Shown in pieces: positions 51,115 to 59,689 of a stretch of 62,212 nt of DNA; within the stretch, counting starts at the first letter, position 1; each line of letters begins with the position of its first letter. The notes under the pieces were generated by a model. The model made no database searches, was not told the DNA's origin, and was given only the letters and a program-made list of their open reading frames with translations. The translations under genes and the position numbers were made by a program. Source of the DNA: Phycisphaerales bacterium (GTDB lineage Bacteria > Planctomycetota > Phycisphaerae > Phycisphaerales > UBA1924); NCBI GenBank assembly GCA_017642965.1, contig JAEPOJ010000025.1, positions 1 through 62,212 on the forward strand, in the 5' to 3' direction.

Positions 51115-53145
51115 ATGTGTGCTACCCGCCTGATCGTGCAGACATGCGCCGCCATCTTCCTCGTGCTGAGCACCTCGATTGTGGGGTGTGGATCGGCGCA
51201 GAAAGCAGGTTCTGGCGACCGCCCGGGGATCGGGGCGAGCGAAGCGGTGGGGGCCGTGGACGAGCAGTACCGGCGTGCGGGAGGCAGCGATGGCGAGAAC
51301 GTATTCCGCCAGATCGACTGGGGCACACCGACCGAGATGCGTCTGGGCTCGGGCATGCCCGGCCCGGATTACTGGCAGCAGACGTGCGATTACGACATCG
51401 ACGCAACCCTCGAGCCCGACTCGGGTGTGATCAGCGCGAGCATGCGGGTGATCTATACCAACAACTCGCCGCACACGCTGCGATACGTCTGGATGAACCT
51501 GGAGCAGAACCTGTTCAACCTGGATTCGATCGGGACCAGGTCCCGCACGCCCGGCAGCGTCATGAAGATGCTCGAATACGACTTCGGGGGTGGGTACACC
51601 ATCAGCCGGCTGCAGCAGAACGGTCGTGATCTGAACATGAAGGTGTACGACACGCTGGGACGCTTCGATCTGCCGACCCCGCTCGCGTCGGGGCAGACGC
51701 TGGTGTTCGAGATGGACTTCTCGTTCCCCGTGCCGCCGCACCTTCGCCGGATGGGCTCGGAGGTCGTGGAGCAGGGGAAAATCTTCGAGCTGGCCCAGTG
51801 GTTCCCGCAGGTCTGCAAGTACGACGACGTGCACGGCTGGAACACGCTGCCGTACCTCGGCAGCGGCGAGTTCTACACCGATTTCGGCAGTTATAACGTC
51901 AGCATCACGGTGCCGCGTGGCTACATCGTATCGGGCAGCGGTGCCCTGCAGAACCCGCAGGAGGTGCTGACACAGACCCAGCAGTCCCGCCTGAATGAGG
52001 CGATGCGTTCCGATGAACCGCTCTGGATCATCGAGCCCGATGAGGTCGGCAAGGCGTCCTCGCGGCCTGGCGGCTCAGGGGCGCTGACCTGGCGGTTCAA
52101 GCTCGACAGCGCACGCACGTTCGCGTGGGCGGCATCGGACGCGTTCCAGTGGGACGCGTGCAGCGCAGAGATCGCCGACGGACGGGGCGGCACACGCCGA
52201 GTCCTGTGCCAGTCGCTCTTCCCCAAGGAGGCGGAGGTCTGGAGCCACGAGCATGAGGATGGCGGGTCCACGCGATACGTGAAGCACTCGATCGAGTTCT
52301 ACTCCGATTTCCTCTTCCCGTACCCGTACCCGGCAATGAGCAACATCAACGGTCCTGAGGGCGGGATGGAGTACCCGGGCATCATCTTCTGCGGTGCCCG
52401 AACCAACCCGCGCGGGCTCTTCGGTGTGACGGACCACGAGGTGGGGCACAACTGGTTCCCCATGGTCATCAACTCCGACGAGCGCCGCTACATGTGGCAG
52501 GACGAGGGGTTCAACACGTTCATCAACTTCTACTCCAAGTCCGCGTGGTATGAGGAAGAGGTCGATATCGACCGCGCGATGCGTCAGACGCTGCAGCTCT
52601 GCAGCTCCGCGAACTGCCAGCCGATCATGACCAAGCCCGACCGGGCGTGGCCGCGCTGGGTCGGTGGGCTGATGTACCGCAAGACGGGGTACGGCCTGTG
52701 GCTGATGCGTGAGTACATCCTCGGCAATGAGCGTTTCGACGACGCGTTCCAGGGCTACATGCAGGGCTGGTACTTCAAGCACCCGCAGCCCAGCGATTTC
52801 TTCCGGGCGATGGAGGACGGCGCGGGCGCGGACCTGAACTGGTTCTGGCGTGGGTGGTACCTCGAGCCCCATGCGCTCGACCAGGCGATCGCCGGCGTGA
52901 ACAATACCGCGGACGGCGCGGTGGTGGTGCTGGATAACCTCGGGGACATGGTGATGCCGGTCCGCATGCTGGTCGAGTACAAGGATGGGAGCAGCGAGAT
53001 CGTGGATCTGCCCGTGGAGATCTGGCACCAGACCAGCCGCTGGAGGGCGGGGCTCAAGACCAACGGGCGCCGTGTGAAGTCGATCACGCTGGACCCGGAC
53101 GGCATCCTGCCCGACACGGACCGCGCGAACAACAGCTGGCGCTAA
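51115..53145 (+). CDS. M1-family-like zinc aminopeptidase lipoprotein
   Basis: This 676-residue exported lipoprotein has the lipobox IVGCGS near residue 25. A beta-rich N-terminal domain is followed by the gluzincin catalytic domain: HEVGHNWFPM at 441-450 with the third ligand Glu464 in DEGFNTF, matching HExxH-x18-E. The upstream substrate-binding region reads GGMEYPGII in place of the usual GAMEN. The C-terminal part has KTGYGLWLMREYI. It probably trims peptides on the cell surface or in the periplasm. LolC/LolD-type transporter genes follow within 60 bases, so the unit may couple lipoprotein export with peptide processing. Confidence 0.9.
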   Translation: MCATRLIVQTCAAIFLVLSTSIVGCGSAQKAGSGDRPGIGASEAVGAVDEQYRRAGGSDGENVFRQIDWGTPTEMRLGSGMPGPDYWQQTCDYDIDATLEPDSGVISASMRVIYTNNSPHTLRYVWMNLEQNLFNLDSIGTRSRTPGSVMKMLEYDFGGGYTISRLQQNGRDLNMKVYDTLGRFDLPTPLASGQTLVFEMDFSFPVPPHLRRMGSEVVEQGKIFELAQWFPQVCKYDDVHGWNTLPYLGSGEFYTDFGSYNVSITVPRGYIVSGSGALQNPQEVLTQTQQSRLNEAMRSDEPLWIIEPDEVGKASSRPGGSGALTWRFKLDSARTFAWAASDAFQWDACSAEIADGRGGTRRVLCQSLFPKEAEVWSHEHEDGGSTRYVKHSIEFYSDFLFPYPYPAMSNINGPEGGMEYPGIIFCGARTNPRGLFGVTDHEVGHNWFPMVINSDERRYMWQDEGFNTFINFYSKSAWYEEEVDIDRAMRQTLQLCSSANCQPIMTKPDRAWPRWVGGLMYRKTGYGLWLMREYILGNERFDDAFQGYMQGWYFKHPQPSDFFRAMEDGAGADLNWFWRGWYLEPHALDQAIAGVNNTADGAVVVLDNLGDMVMPVRMLVEYKDGSSEIVDLPVEIWHQTSRWRAGLKTNGRRVKSITLDPDGILPDTDRANNSWR

Positions 53146-53205
53146 GCACTACGGATAAGTTGTGCGTGTAGCCGATGGGGGTTCTTGGAAGGGATAGACT
53201 CCGCC

Positions 53206-54792
53206 GTGTACCAAGCGCTCCTGACCCGGAAATACCTGACGCGCAAGATCATGCCCATGCTGGCGATGGTCGCGGTGATGCTGTCCGTGGCGACGATCCT
53301 GGTGACGTGGTCGGTGATGGGCGGCTTCCTGGCGACGCTGATCCAGAGCGGCCGCACGCTGGTGGGCGACGTGGCGATCGTGTGGCCCAACGTTGGTTTC
53401 GGGTACTACGACGAGCTGATCGAGGATCTGGAGGCGGACCCGATGATCGAGGCGGCGACGCCGACGATCGAGACGTTTGGGATGATCCGCCTGCCGGACG
53501 ATCGCATCGAGCTGATCTCGATCAAGGGCGTGGACCCGGAGAGTTACAGCAGGGTGACGGGCTTTGCGGACACGCTCTGGTGGAAGCCGATCGACGAGCC
53601 AACGCCCAAGGACCACGAGCGCGAGGATCTGCGTCTTCAGGCCGATGACCTGAAGACGGAGGGCGGGATCGATCTGGAGCAGGTCCTTGAGAACGGGCTG
53701 GCGATGAGCCGCCTGAACCCGAGCTCGGGCGAGGTCGAGCCGGCCGGTGTGCTGGGCATTGAGGTCACCGGGCTCAACGAGCGGACCGCATGGGGTGGCT
53801 ACTACCCGTGGGGCGCGAACCGGGCCCTGCCCGACGGCGGGATCGCCTACGACCATGTCTTCATGCCCGAGACGGGCTCGGTGGTCCTGACGGTGCTGTC
53901 GCTGGATAGCGACGGACGCCCGGTGGATCCCAAGTCGATCACGATGCCCATCGCCAACGAGTTCCAGTCGGGGCTCTACGAGGTCGATCAGGGCACGATC
54001 ATGATCCCGCTCGAGGTGCTGCAGCGGAACCTGCGGATGGATGAGGCGCGGAAGGTCCGGTTCGAGAAGGACACGGACGATCCGTTCGCAACGGTCTACG
54101 ACCCGGCAACGGGCACCGTCCGTCCCAAGATGAAGGAGGTCGTCGGCATCGATCCGGCGCGGGTGACCACGGTGCTGGTCAAGAAGGCGGAGGGTGTCGA
54201 GCTCGAGACGATGCGTGAGCGCGTGCGTGAGATCTACGCTCAGTTCGCGTCGCGCCACGAGGGGCAGGTCCCGATCGCGGCGAACATGAGCCGCCAGATC
54301 AAGACGTGGGAGGACCTGAACCGGACAATGATCAGCGCGGTCAAGAAGGAGACCGGGCTCGTCCTGTTCATCTTCGGGATCGTGTCGTTCACGACGGTAT
54401 TCCTCGTGCTGGCGATCTTCTGGTCCATGGCGAGTGAGAAGACGAAGGACATCGGGATCCTGCGGGCGCTCGGCGCCTCGACGCCGGGCATCGCCTGGCT
54501 GTGGATCCGCTACGGCGCGGTGATCGGGATCGTCGGGTCCTCGATCGGCACGGTGCTGGGGTACTGGATCGTGAGCAACATCAACGCGATCCACGACTGG
54601 ATCGGCAAGACATTCAAACTGGTGATCTGGGACCCGCGCCAGTACTACTTCATCGAGATCCCCAGCGATGTCGACCCGCAGAAGGCAATTATCGTGTTCG
54701 TGGTGGGGGTGATGACGTGCGTGCTCGGGGCGCTGCTGCCGGCATGGCACAGCGCACGGATGGATCCGGTCAAGGCGTTGAGGTTTGAATGA
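53206..54792 (+). CDS. ABC transporter permease, LolC/LolE-MacB (FtsX) type
   Basis: The permease has an N-terminal transmembrane helix (LAMVAVMLSVATILVTW), a large periplasmic domain of about 350 residues and three C-terminal helices (LVLFIFGIVSFTTVFLVLAIFW, IGIVGSSIGTVLGYW and AIIVFVVGVMTCVLGALLP) ending HSARMDPVKALRFE, which is the FtsX-family topology. The GTG at 53206 gives the typical start (VYQALLTRKYL); a TTG at 53185 is an alternative. It should pair with the ATPase encoded just downstream to move lipoproteins or other lipids. Confidence 0.87.
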   Translation: MYQALLTRKYLTRKIMPMLAMVAVMLSVATILVTWSVMGGFLATLIQSGRTLVGDVAIVWPNVGFGYYDELIEDLEADPMIEAATPTIETFGMIRLPDDRIELISIKGVDPESYSRVTGFADTLWWKPIDEPTPKDHEREDLRLQADDLKTEGGIDLEQVLENGLAMSRLNPSSGEVEPAGVLGIEVTGLNERTAWGGYYPWGANRALPDGGIAYDHVFMPETGSVVLTVLSLDSDGRPVDPKSITMPIANEFQSGLYEVDQGTIMIPLEVLQRNLRMDEARKVRFEKDTDDPFATVYDPATGTVRPKMKEVVGIDPARVTTVLVKKAEGVELETMRERVREIYAQFASRHEGQVPIAANMSRQIKTWEDLNRTMISAVKKETGLVLFIFGIVSFTTVFLVLAIFWSMASEKTKDIGILRALGASTPGIAWLWIRYGAVIGIVGSSIGTVLGYWIVSNINAIHDWIGKTFKLVIWDPRQYYFIEIPSDVDPQKAIIVFVVGVMTCVLGALLPAWHSARMDPVKALRFE

Positions 54793-54795
54793 GCG

Positions 54796-54823
54796 AGGCA
54801 ATAGGCAATAGGCATTAGGCAAT
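54796..54823 (+). repeat. Heptamer array (AGGCAAT-type, four units)
   Basis: The units are AGGCAAT, AGGCAAT, AGGCATT and AGGCAAT. The array fills most of the 29-base gap between the permease and ATPase genes, and its final AT forms the first two bases of the ATPase start codon. Confidence 0.9.
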
Positions 54824-55610
54824 GGGCAGCGCGACGAGCACACAGCATTGTGAAAGCGCAGCGACGGGCGGATCGTCGTCGATTCTGTCGGTGCGCGATG
54901 TGCGCAAAACGTACAAGCTCGGGCGTGTGAAGGTCCCGGTGTTGCACGGCGTCGATCTGGATGTCCAGCGGAGTGAATGGGTCACGATCCTTGGGGCGTC
55001 TGGCTCGGGCAAGAGCACGCTGCTGCACCTGATGGGCGGGCTCGACCGCCCGGATAAGCGTGAGGGGCAGCGCGGCTCGATCATGTTTGAGGGCAATGAC
55101 CTCGCGCGACAGGGGAAGCGCGCGCTCGATCGCTACCGCGCTGATGACATCGGGTTCGTGTTCCAGTTCTACCACCTGCTGCCCGAGCTGAGCGTGCTGC
55201 AGAACGTGTGCGTCGGCTCGATGATTCTGCATGGGCGACTGGGGTACATGTCGAAGCGATCGGCGACGCAGCAGCGCGCGACCGAGCTGCTCGAGCGGTT
55301 CGGGCTGGGGCATCGCCTCAAACACCGCCCCGCGGAGCTCTCGGGCGGTGAGCGCCAGCGTGTGGCGATCGCTCGGGCGCTGATCAACGAGCCCAAAGTG
55401 CTGCTCGCGGACGAGCCGACGGGGAATCTTGACATGAAGACCGGGGCCTCGATCCTCGACGCGATGATCGAATACCGCGAGAACGCGGGGCTGACGATGG
55501 TGATGGTCACGCACGACGAACGGATCGCTGCGCGTGCCGATCGGGTCATCCGTCTGGTCGATGGGCGGGTTGTGGAAGCCTCCAGCGGTGATTCCCAACC
55601 AGTTTCCTGA
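54822..55610 (+). CDS. ABC transporter ATP-binding protein, LolD type
   Basis: This 262-residue ATPase has Walker A GASGSGKST, Q-loop region VFQFYHLLPELS, signature LSGGERQRVAIARAL and Walker B VLLADEPTGNLD, the form typical of LolD/MacB subunits. Its ATG at 54822 is partly built from the last heptamer of the AGGCAAT array, and there is no normal Shine-Dalgarno because the array occupies that position. The first 20 residues (to about GGSSS) look like a non-conserved extension. It follows the permease by 29 bases and works with it. Confidence 0.93.
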   Translation: MGSATSTQHCESAATGGSSSILSVRDVRKTYKLGRVKVPVLHGVDLDVQRSEWVTILGASGSGKSTLLHLMGGLDRPDKREGQRGSIMFEGNDLARQGKRALDRYRADDIGFVFQFYHLLPELSVLQNVCVGSMILHGRLGYMSKRSATQQRATELLERFGLGHRLKHRPAELSGGERQRVAIARALINEPKVLLADEPTGNLDMKTGASILDAMIEYRENAGLTMVMVTHDERIAARADRVIRLVDGRVVEASSGDSQPVS

Positions 55611-55696
55611 TCCGCTTGCGCACCCGGTTTGTGGGTACTACCATTGCGTAGTGTGGGCGTGCCGCTTGAACTGGTGTGCCCCCGCGGATGCATGGA

Positions 55697-56557
55697 ATGG
55701 ATGATGAACGAGTGAACGGCGCAGAAACCCAATCGAGCGCGATGTCGATGAAGGACGCGCGAAAGGTCACGCTGCGTGGCGTCAGCGGGAAGAAGATCGA
55801 GGCGGACGTCGTCGAGTGCGGCGAGGGCCCGGTCGTGGTCTTCCTGCACGGCCTGGTCGGGCTCAACGAGCACTGGGATCGGGTGGTCAACAGCGTGTGT
55901 GACCGGGTCCGCTGTGTGACGCTGGAGATGCCGCTGCTCGAGCTGCGCGGCGTGGACTGTTCGCTCAGCGCGGTCAGCGCGATGACGATGCAGTTTCTAG
56001 ACAAGTACATCGGCGAGCCCGCGGTGCTGGTCGGCAACTCGTTCGGTGGTCATGTTGCGCTGCGTGTGACCCACGAGCGGCCCGAGCTGGTCTCAGCCCT
56101 GGTGCTGGCCGGATCGAGCGGGCTCATCGAGCGGACGGTCGTCCGGGGCGCCCCGGTGCGGCCGAGCCGGGAGTGGCTGGTCGAGAAGATCGGCGAGCTC
56201 TTCTACGACAAATCCAAGATGAACCCTGAGGATGTCGAGCGGGCCCACAAGCTCCTTAACGAGCGTGGCGGTGCCCGCGCCATGGTGAAGCTGAGCAAGA
56301 CGGCCCGGCGGGACAACATGACCGATGACCTCGCAGAGATCCACCAGCCGACGCTGCTGATCTGGGGTCGCGAGGACGTCGTGACCCCGCCCAGCGCAGG
56401 CCAGGGTTTTATGGAACTGATGCCCGACGCGAAGCTCTACTGGATCGATGACTGCGGTCATGCGCCGATGATCGAGTCGCCCGGCCCGTTCGCCGAAGCG
56501 ATGCACGGGTTCTTCGACGATCTCGAGCAGCGCGGCGTGATGTCGACCAGAAACTGA
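55697..56557 (+). CDS. Alpha/beta hydrolase
   Basis: This hydrolase of about 286 residues has the oxyanion motif FLHGLVGLNEHW, nucleophile elbow VGNSFGGHVAL (Ser), acid residue in WGREDVVTP (Asp) and catalytic His in DCGHAPMIESP, in the right order. The substrate is unknown. The start is uncertain: ATG at 55697 is chosen; another ATG at 55688 lacks a clear ribosome-binding site. It ends 11 bases before the GH3-like gene, so both are probably co-expressed. Confidence 0.88.
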   Translation: MDDERVNGAETQSSAMSMKDARKVTLRGVSGKKIEADVVECGEGPVVVFLHGLVGLNEHWDRVVNSVCDRVRCVTLEMPLLELRGVDCSLSAVSAMTMQFLDKYIGEPAVLVGNSFGGHVALRVTHERPELVSALVLAGSSGLIERTVVRGAPVRPSREWLVEKIGELFYDKSKMNPEDVERAHKLLNERGGARAMVKLSKTARRDNMTDDLAEIHQPTLLIWGREDVVTPPSAGQGFMELMPDAKLYWIDDCGHAPMIESPGPFAEAMHGFFDDLEQRGVMSTRN

Positions 56558-56568
56558 CCAGATCGCCC

Positions 56569-58242
56569 ATGCGGACGCACGCTCCAACGCCCAACGCGCC
56601 CTACTCGTGGACCTCGCTCGTCGGGGTGGCGCTGCACGCACGCGTCGAGGCGCGCCGGCGCAGGCTGATGGACCTCGCCTACTGGAAAACGGCCACCCAG
56701 CGGTTGCAGGTCGGGCAGCTCTCCGCCAACCTCATGACCGCTCGCGCAACCCGTTTCGGGCGGGCACACGGGTTCGATTCGATCCTTCAATACGACGACG
56801 AGATGGACCGTGTGAGGGCGTATCGCGATCGGGTCCCGATCTGCGACTGGTACGCGTTTCAGGACGACATCGTCGCAATGCGCGAGCACGGCGAGCCCGA
56901 TGTCCTCTGGGAGGGGCGGGTCATGCACTTCGCCCAGACCTCCGGGACGACCGCCGGCGACAAGTACATCCCGGTGACCGAGCAGATGATGCGGTCGAAC
57001 TACCTCGCCTCGCTGGACATCTTCGCGCACCTGATCAACCGTGGCGTGCATCCGGGGCGGGTGATGGGCGGGCGATGCCTGTTCCTTGGCGGCTCGACGG
57101 ACCTGGAGTTCAACGAGCACGGGATCGCGACGGGCGACCTATCGGGGCTGGTGACGCCGCTGATCAAGTGGCCGCTCTCGATGATCTACTCGCCTGGCCC
57201 TCGGATCGCGCTCCTGAACCACTGGCCCGACAAGATCGAGGCGATGGCACGCCTGGCGATCGATCAGGACATCCGTTTTATCTCCGGCATGCCGAGCTGG
57301 GCGCTGGTGCTGATCGATCGTGTGATCGAGCTGGCTCGTGAGCGCGGGATCGATGCAGATTGCGCCCGCGACGTCTGGCCGAACCTCGAGGTGTTCGTGC
57401 ACGGCGGGGTGAACTATGTCCCGTTCGTCGAGCGGATGTGCCGGGCATTCTCGGGTGATCCGGACATTGATTTTCCATCGCGTCAGGAGTTGTACCCCGC
57501 GTCGGAGGGGTTCATCGCGATGCAGGACACGACGGGCGAACCGAGCATGCGACTGCTGGTGGACAACGGGATCTTCTTCGAGTTTGTGCCGCTCGAGCAG
57601 ATCGACGACGATGATCCCGATGTATTCACCTGCTGGCAGGTGGAGAAGGGCCAGAAGTACGTTGTGGTCATGAGCACGGATGCCGGGCTGTGGCGGTACA
57701 TCATCGGCGACGTGGTGGAGTTCGACGATATCCCATCGGGCGAGCAGCCCGACGCCTCGCTGCGTGCTGGCACAGGCCCCGCTCGTCTAAGAATCGTGGG
57801 GCGCCACCGCCATTTCATCAACGCCTTCGGCGAGAACCTGATCGGCGAGCACATCGAGCACGGCGTGGCATCGGCCTCCGCTGAGACCGGGCTCACGGTG
57901 GGCGAGTTCACGGCCGCCCCGGTCTATCCCAGCGAGACGAACCGGGCCGGGCTGGAACTGGCGATCGAGTTCGAGACCGCTCCTGGCCCCGATGCCCTGC
58001 GTGCCTTCCGTGACGCGTTCGATCGGGCGATCCGCGCGGAGAACGTGGACTACAACACGAAGCGATCTGACGATCTGGGGATGACCCTCCCGACGATTAC
58101 GCCCCTTCCGATGGGCACGTTCCACCGCTGGCTGGATTGCAAGGGGAAGCTCGGGGGGCAGCACAAGTGCCCCCGGTGCGCCAATCATCGCGATATTATC
58201 GGCGAGGTGATCGAAGCTTCTGAGATGGCGGGCGCAAACTGA
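56569..58242 (+). CDS. GH3-family acyl-adenylate/amidosynthetase-like enzyme
   Basis: This 557-residue enzyme of the ANL superfamily has the ATP-binding loop TSGTTAGDKYIPVT at about residues 124-137. YPASEGFIAMQDT and IIGDVVEFDDI follow, and the C-terminal end KLGGQHKCPRCANHRD is typical of GH3. Plant GH3 enzymes join amino acids to acyl acids; bacterial members are poorly characterised. The preceding alpha/beta hydrolase might supply or reverse the acyl product. Two Cys in the PRCAN region are unusual for the family but not decisive. Confidence 0.9.
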   Translation: MRTHAPTPNAPYSWTSLVGVALHARVEARRRRLMDLAYWKTATQRLQVGQLSANLMTARATRFGRAHGFDSILQYDDEMDRVRAYRDRVPICDWYAFQDDIVAMREHGEPDVLWEGRVMHFAQTSGTTAGDKYIPVTEQMMRSNYLASLDIFAHLINRGVHPGRVMGGRCLFLGGSTDLEFNEHGIATGDLSGLVTPLIKWPLSMIYSPGPRIALLNHWPDKIEAMARLAIDQDIRFISGMPSWALVLIDRVIELARERGIDADCARDVWPNLEVFVHGGVNYVPFVERMCRAFSGDPDIDFPSRQELYPASEGFIAMQDTTGEPSMRLLVDNGIFFEFVPLEQIDDDDPDVFTCWQVEKGQKYVVVMSTDAGLWRYIIGDVVEFDDIPSGEQPDASLRAGTGPARLRIVGRHRHFINAFGENLIGEHIEHGVASASAETGLTVGEFTAAPVYPSETNRAGLELAIEFETAPGPDALRAFRDAFDRAIRAENVDYNTKRSDDLGMTLPTITPLPMGTFHRWLDCKGKLGGQHKCPRCANHRDIIGEVIEASEMAGAN

Positions 58243-58376
58243 GCGGCTAAGATTGGTTGAAGACATTTCAGCTGGTATTGCGTGTCCCGAGCCGGGCGAT
58301 TATGCGTCTGTTCGGGGTGCCTGTGCGGTCTGATTTCCGGCATAAGCGATCAATCTGACACTTCAAGGAGCGTTCC

Positions 58377-58922
58377 ATGTCCACCGAAACCCCCAACCCA
58401 TGCTCGGATCAGCGTGCCGTCTGTTTGGCGGCGGACGCGATTCTGGAGCAGTGCGCTGCGTACATCGACTGCGTCGATGACGCTCAGTACGTGCGTGTTT
58501 CCGAGGTTGTCCCCGGGGGGACCATCGGCAAGCACATCCGCCACATCCTCGATCACTTCCGGTGCGCGATCACGACCGACTGCACCGAGCCGATCGATTA
58601 TGACCACCGCAAACGGGGTGGCTCTGTCGAGGATGACCGGGACGCGGCCAAGGGGGAGATCGCCACGCTCCGCACGCTGATGGGGAGGCTGGGGGTAGAA
58701 GACCTCAGCGAGACGGTCACGACGCGCGTGATGCTGTGCGGCGACGGGCAGACCGCGGATCTGAGCTCGACGCGGGCACGCGAGATCTTCTTCGCGATGC
58801 ACCATGCGATCCACCACAACGCGATCCTCAAGGCGATCGGTCTCGAGCTCGGTCTCGAATGCCCGGAGGGCTTTGGTACGGCGCCCTCGACGATCAACTT
58901 CGAGCAGGCGGAGGCGAAGTAA
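58377..58922 (+). CDS. DinB-like four-helix metal-binding protein
   Basis: This 181-residue protein has the helical His motif GKHIRHILDHFRCAI and a second His cluster FAMHHAIHHNAIL. It ends GTAPSTINFEQ, as in DinB/YfiT-related proteins. These bind a divalent metal and often act in thiol-linked detoxification. The exact reaction is unknown. An NRDE-family gene begins four bases after its stop. Confidence 0.85.
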   Translation: MSTETPNPCSDQRAVCLAADAILEQCAAYIDCVDDAQYVRVSEVVPGGTIGKHIRHILDHFRCAITTDCTEPIDYDHRKRGGSVEDDRDAAKGEIATLRTLMGRLGVEDLSETVTTRVMLCGDGQTADLSSTRAREIFFAMHHAIHHNAILKAIGLELGLECPEGFGTAPSTINFEQAEAK

Positions 58923-58926
58923 CTCC

Positions 58927-59682
58927 GTGTGTACCATATCCATAGTTCCGATCGACAATGGTTATCGCGTGATGCATTCGCGTGACGAGCTCCGTTCGCG
59001 TTCACCCGAGCAGGCCCCCGCGTGGCGGATGCTGGAGAACGGGAAGACCGCGTGCTGGCCGACGGATACCGACGCCGGGGGGACCTGGGTCGCGGTGCGT
59101 GAGGACGGGTTCTACCTCGGGCTCGTGAATCTCAACGCGACCGATGAGGAACTCGATGCGGATCGCCCGGAGCAGACGCACATCTCGCGCGGCACGCTGA
59201 TCCCGATGCTGATGGAGGCGGACGATGTGCACGATGCGCTCAAGCGTCTGACAACCATGGGGTTACGCGGCATGAAGCCGTTCCGCCTGCTGCTCGTTGG
59301 GCCGGTCGAGGGTGGCGGCTTTGCTTCCGCGATCGCCCGCTTTGGCGGCGCAGAAGTCACGCTGCCCGCGCCACTGGAAGCGGTCGTCCGACCGCGCTGC
59401 CTCGCCTCGTCCGGGCTTGGTGATCATTTGGTGCAGTGCCGGCTGCCGCTGTTCCGCGAGATGGTGGTTCCGGACCCGACGCCGGAGAAACAGCGGGATT
59501 TCCACTTCCACCAGTGGCCGGATCGGCTCGAGTATTCGGTGCTGATGTCGCGCGAGAACGCGCGGACGTCGAGCGTGACTTCGGTTGAACACACGGGCAC
59601 GGATCTGCCGAGTGTGGTGTATGAATCGGTGGCCGAGGCGTGCCCCGAGGCGGACCCCGTGGGGTCGGAGATGCTACAGTAG
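58927..59682 (+). CDS. NRDE (TANGO2-like) family protein
   Basis: This 251-residue protein starts MCTISIVPIDNGYRV with Cys at position 2, then SRDELRSRSPEQAPAW, and contains GTWVAVREDGFYLGLVNLN. That opening is the NRDE/TANGO2 pattern in which Cys2 may act as an N-terminal nucleophile. The GTG at 58927 is chosen because it keeps Cys2 and the family start. The coupling to DinB upstream (4-base gap) and nuoH downstream (7 bases) suggests one transcript. The physiological role is unknown. Confidence 0.83.
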   Translation: MCTISIVPIDNGYRVMHSRDELRSRSPEQAPAWRMLENGKTACWPTDTDAGGTWVAVREDGFYLGLVNLNATDEELDADRPEQTHISRGTLIPMLMEADDVHDALKRLTTMGLRGMKPFRLLLVGPVEGGGFASAIARFGGAEVTLPAPLEAVVRPRCLASSGLGDHLVQCRLPLFREMVVPDPTPEKQRDFHFHQWPDRLEYSVLMSRENARTSSVTSVEHTGTDLPSVVYESVAEACPEADPVGSEMLQ

Positions 59683-59689
59683 GGACGCT

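Noticed and set aside
53149..54843. Long open frame (564 codons) antisense to the LolC-type permease
   Set aside because: Its Arg/His/Asp-rich composition is that of a shadow frame, and the opposite strand has a clear permease with a matching ATPase neighbour.
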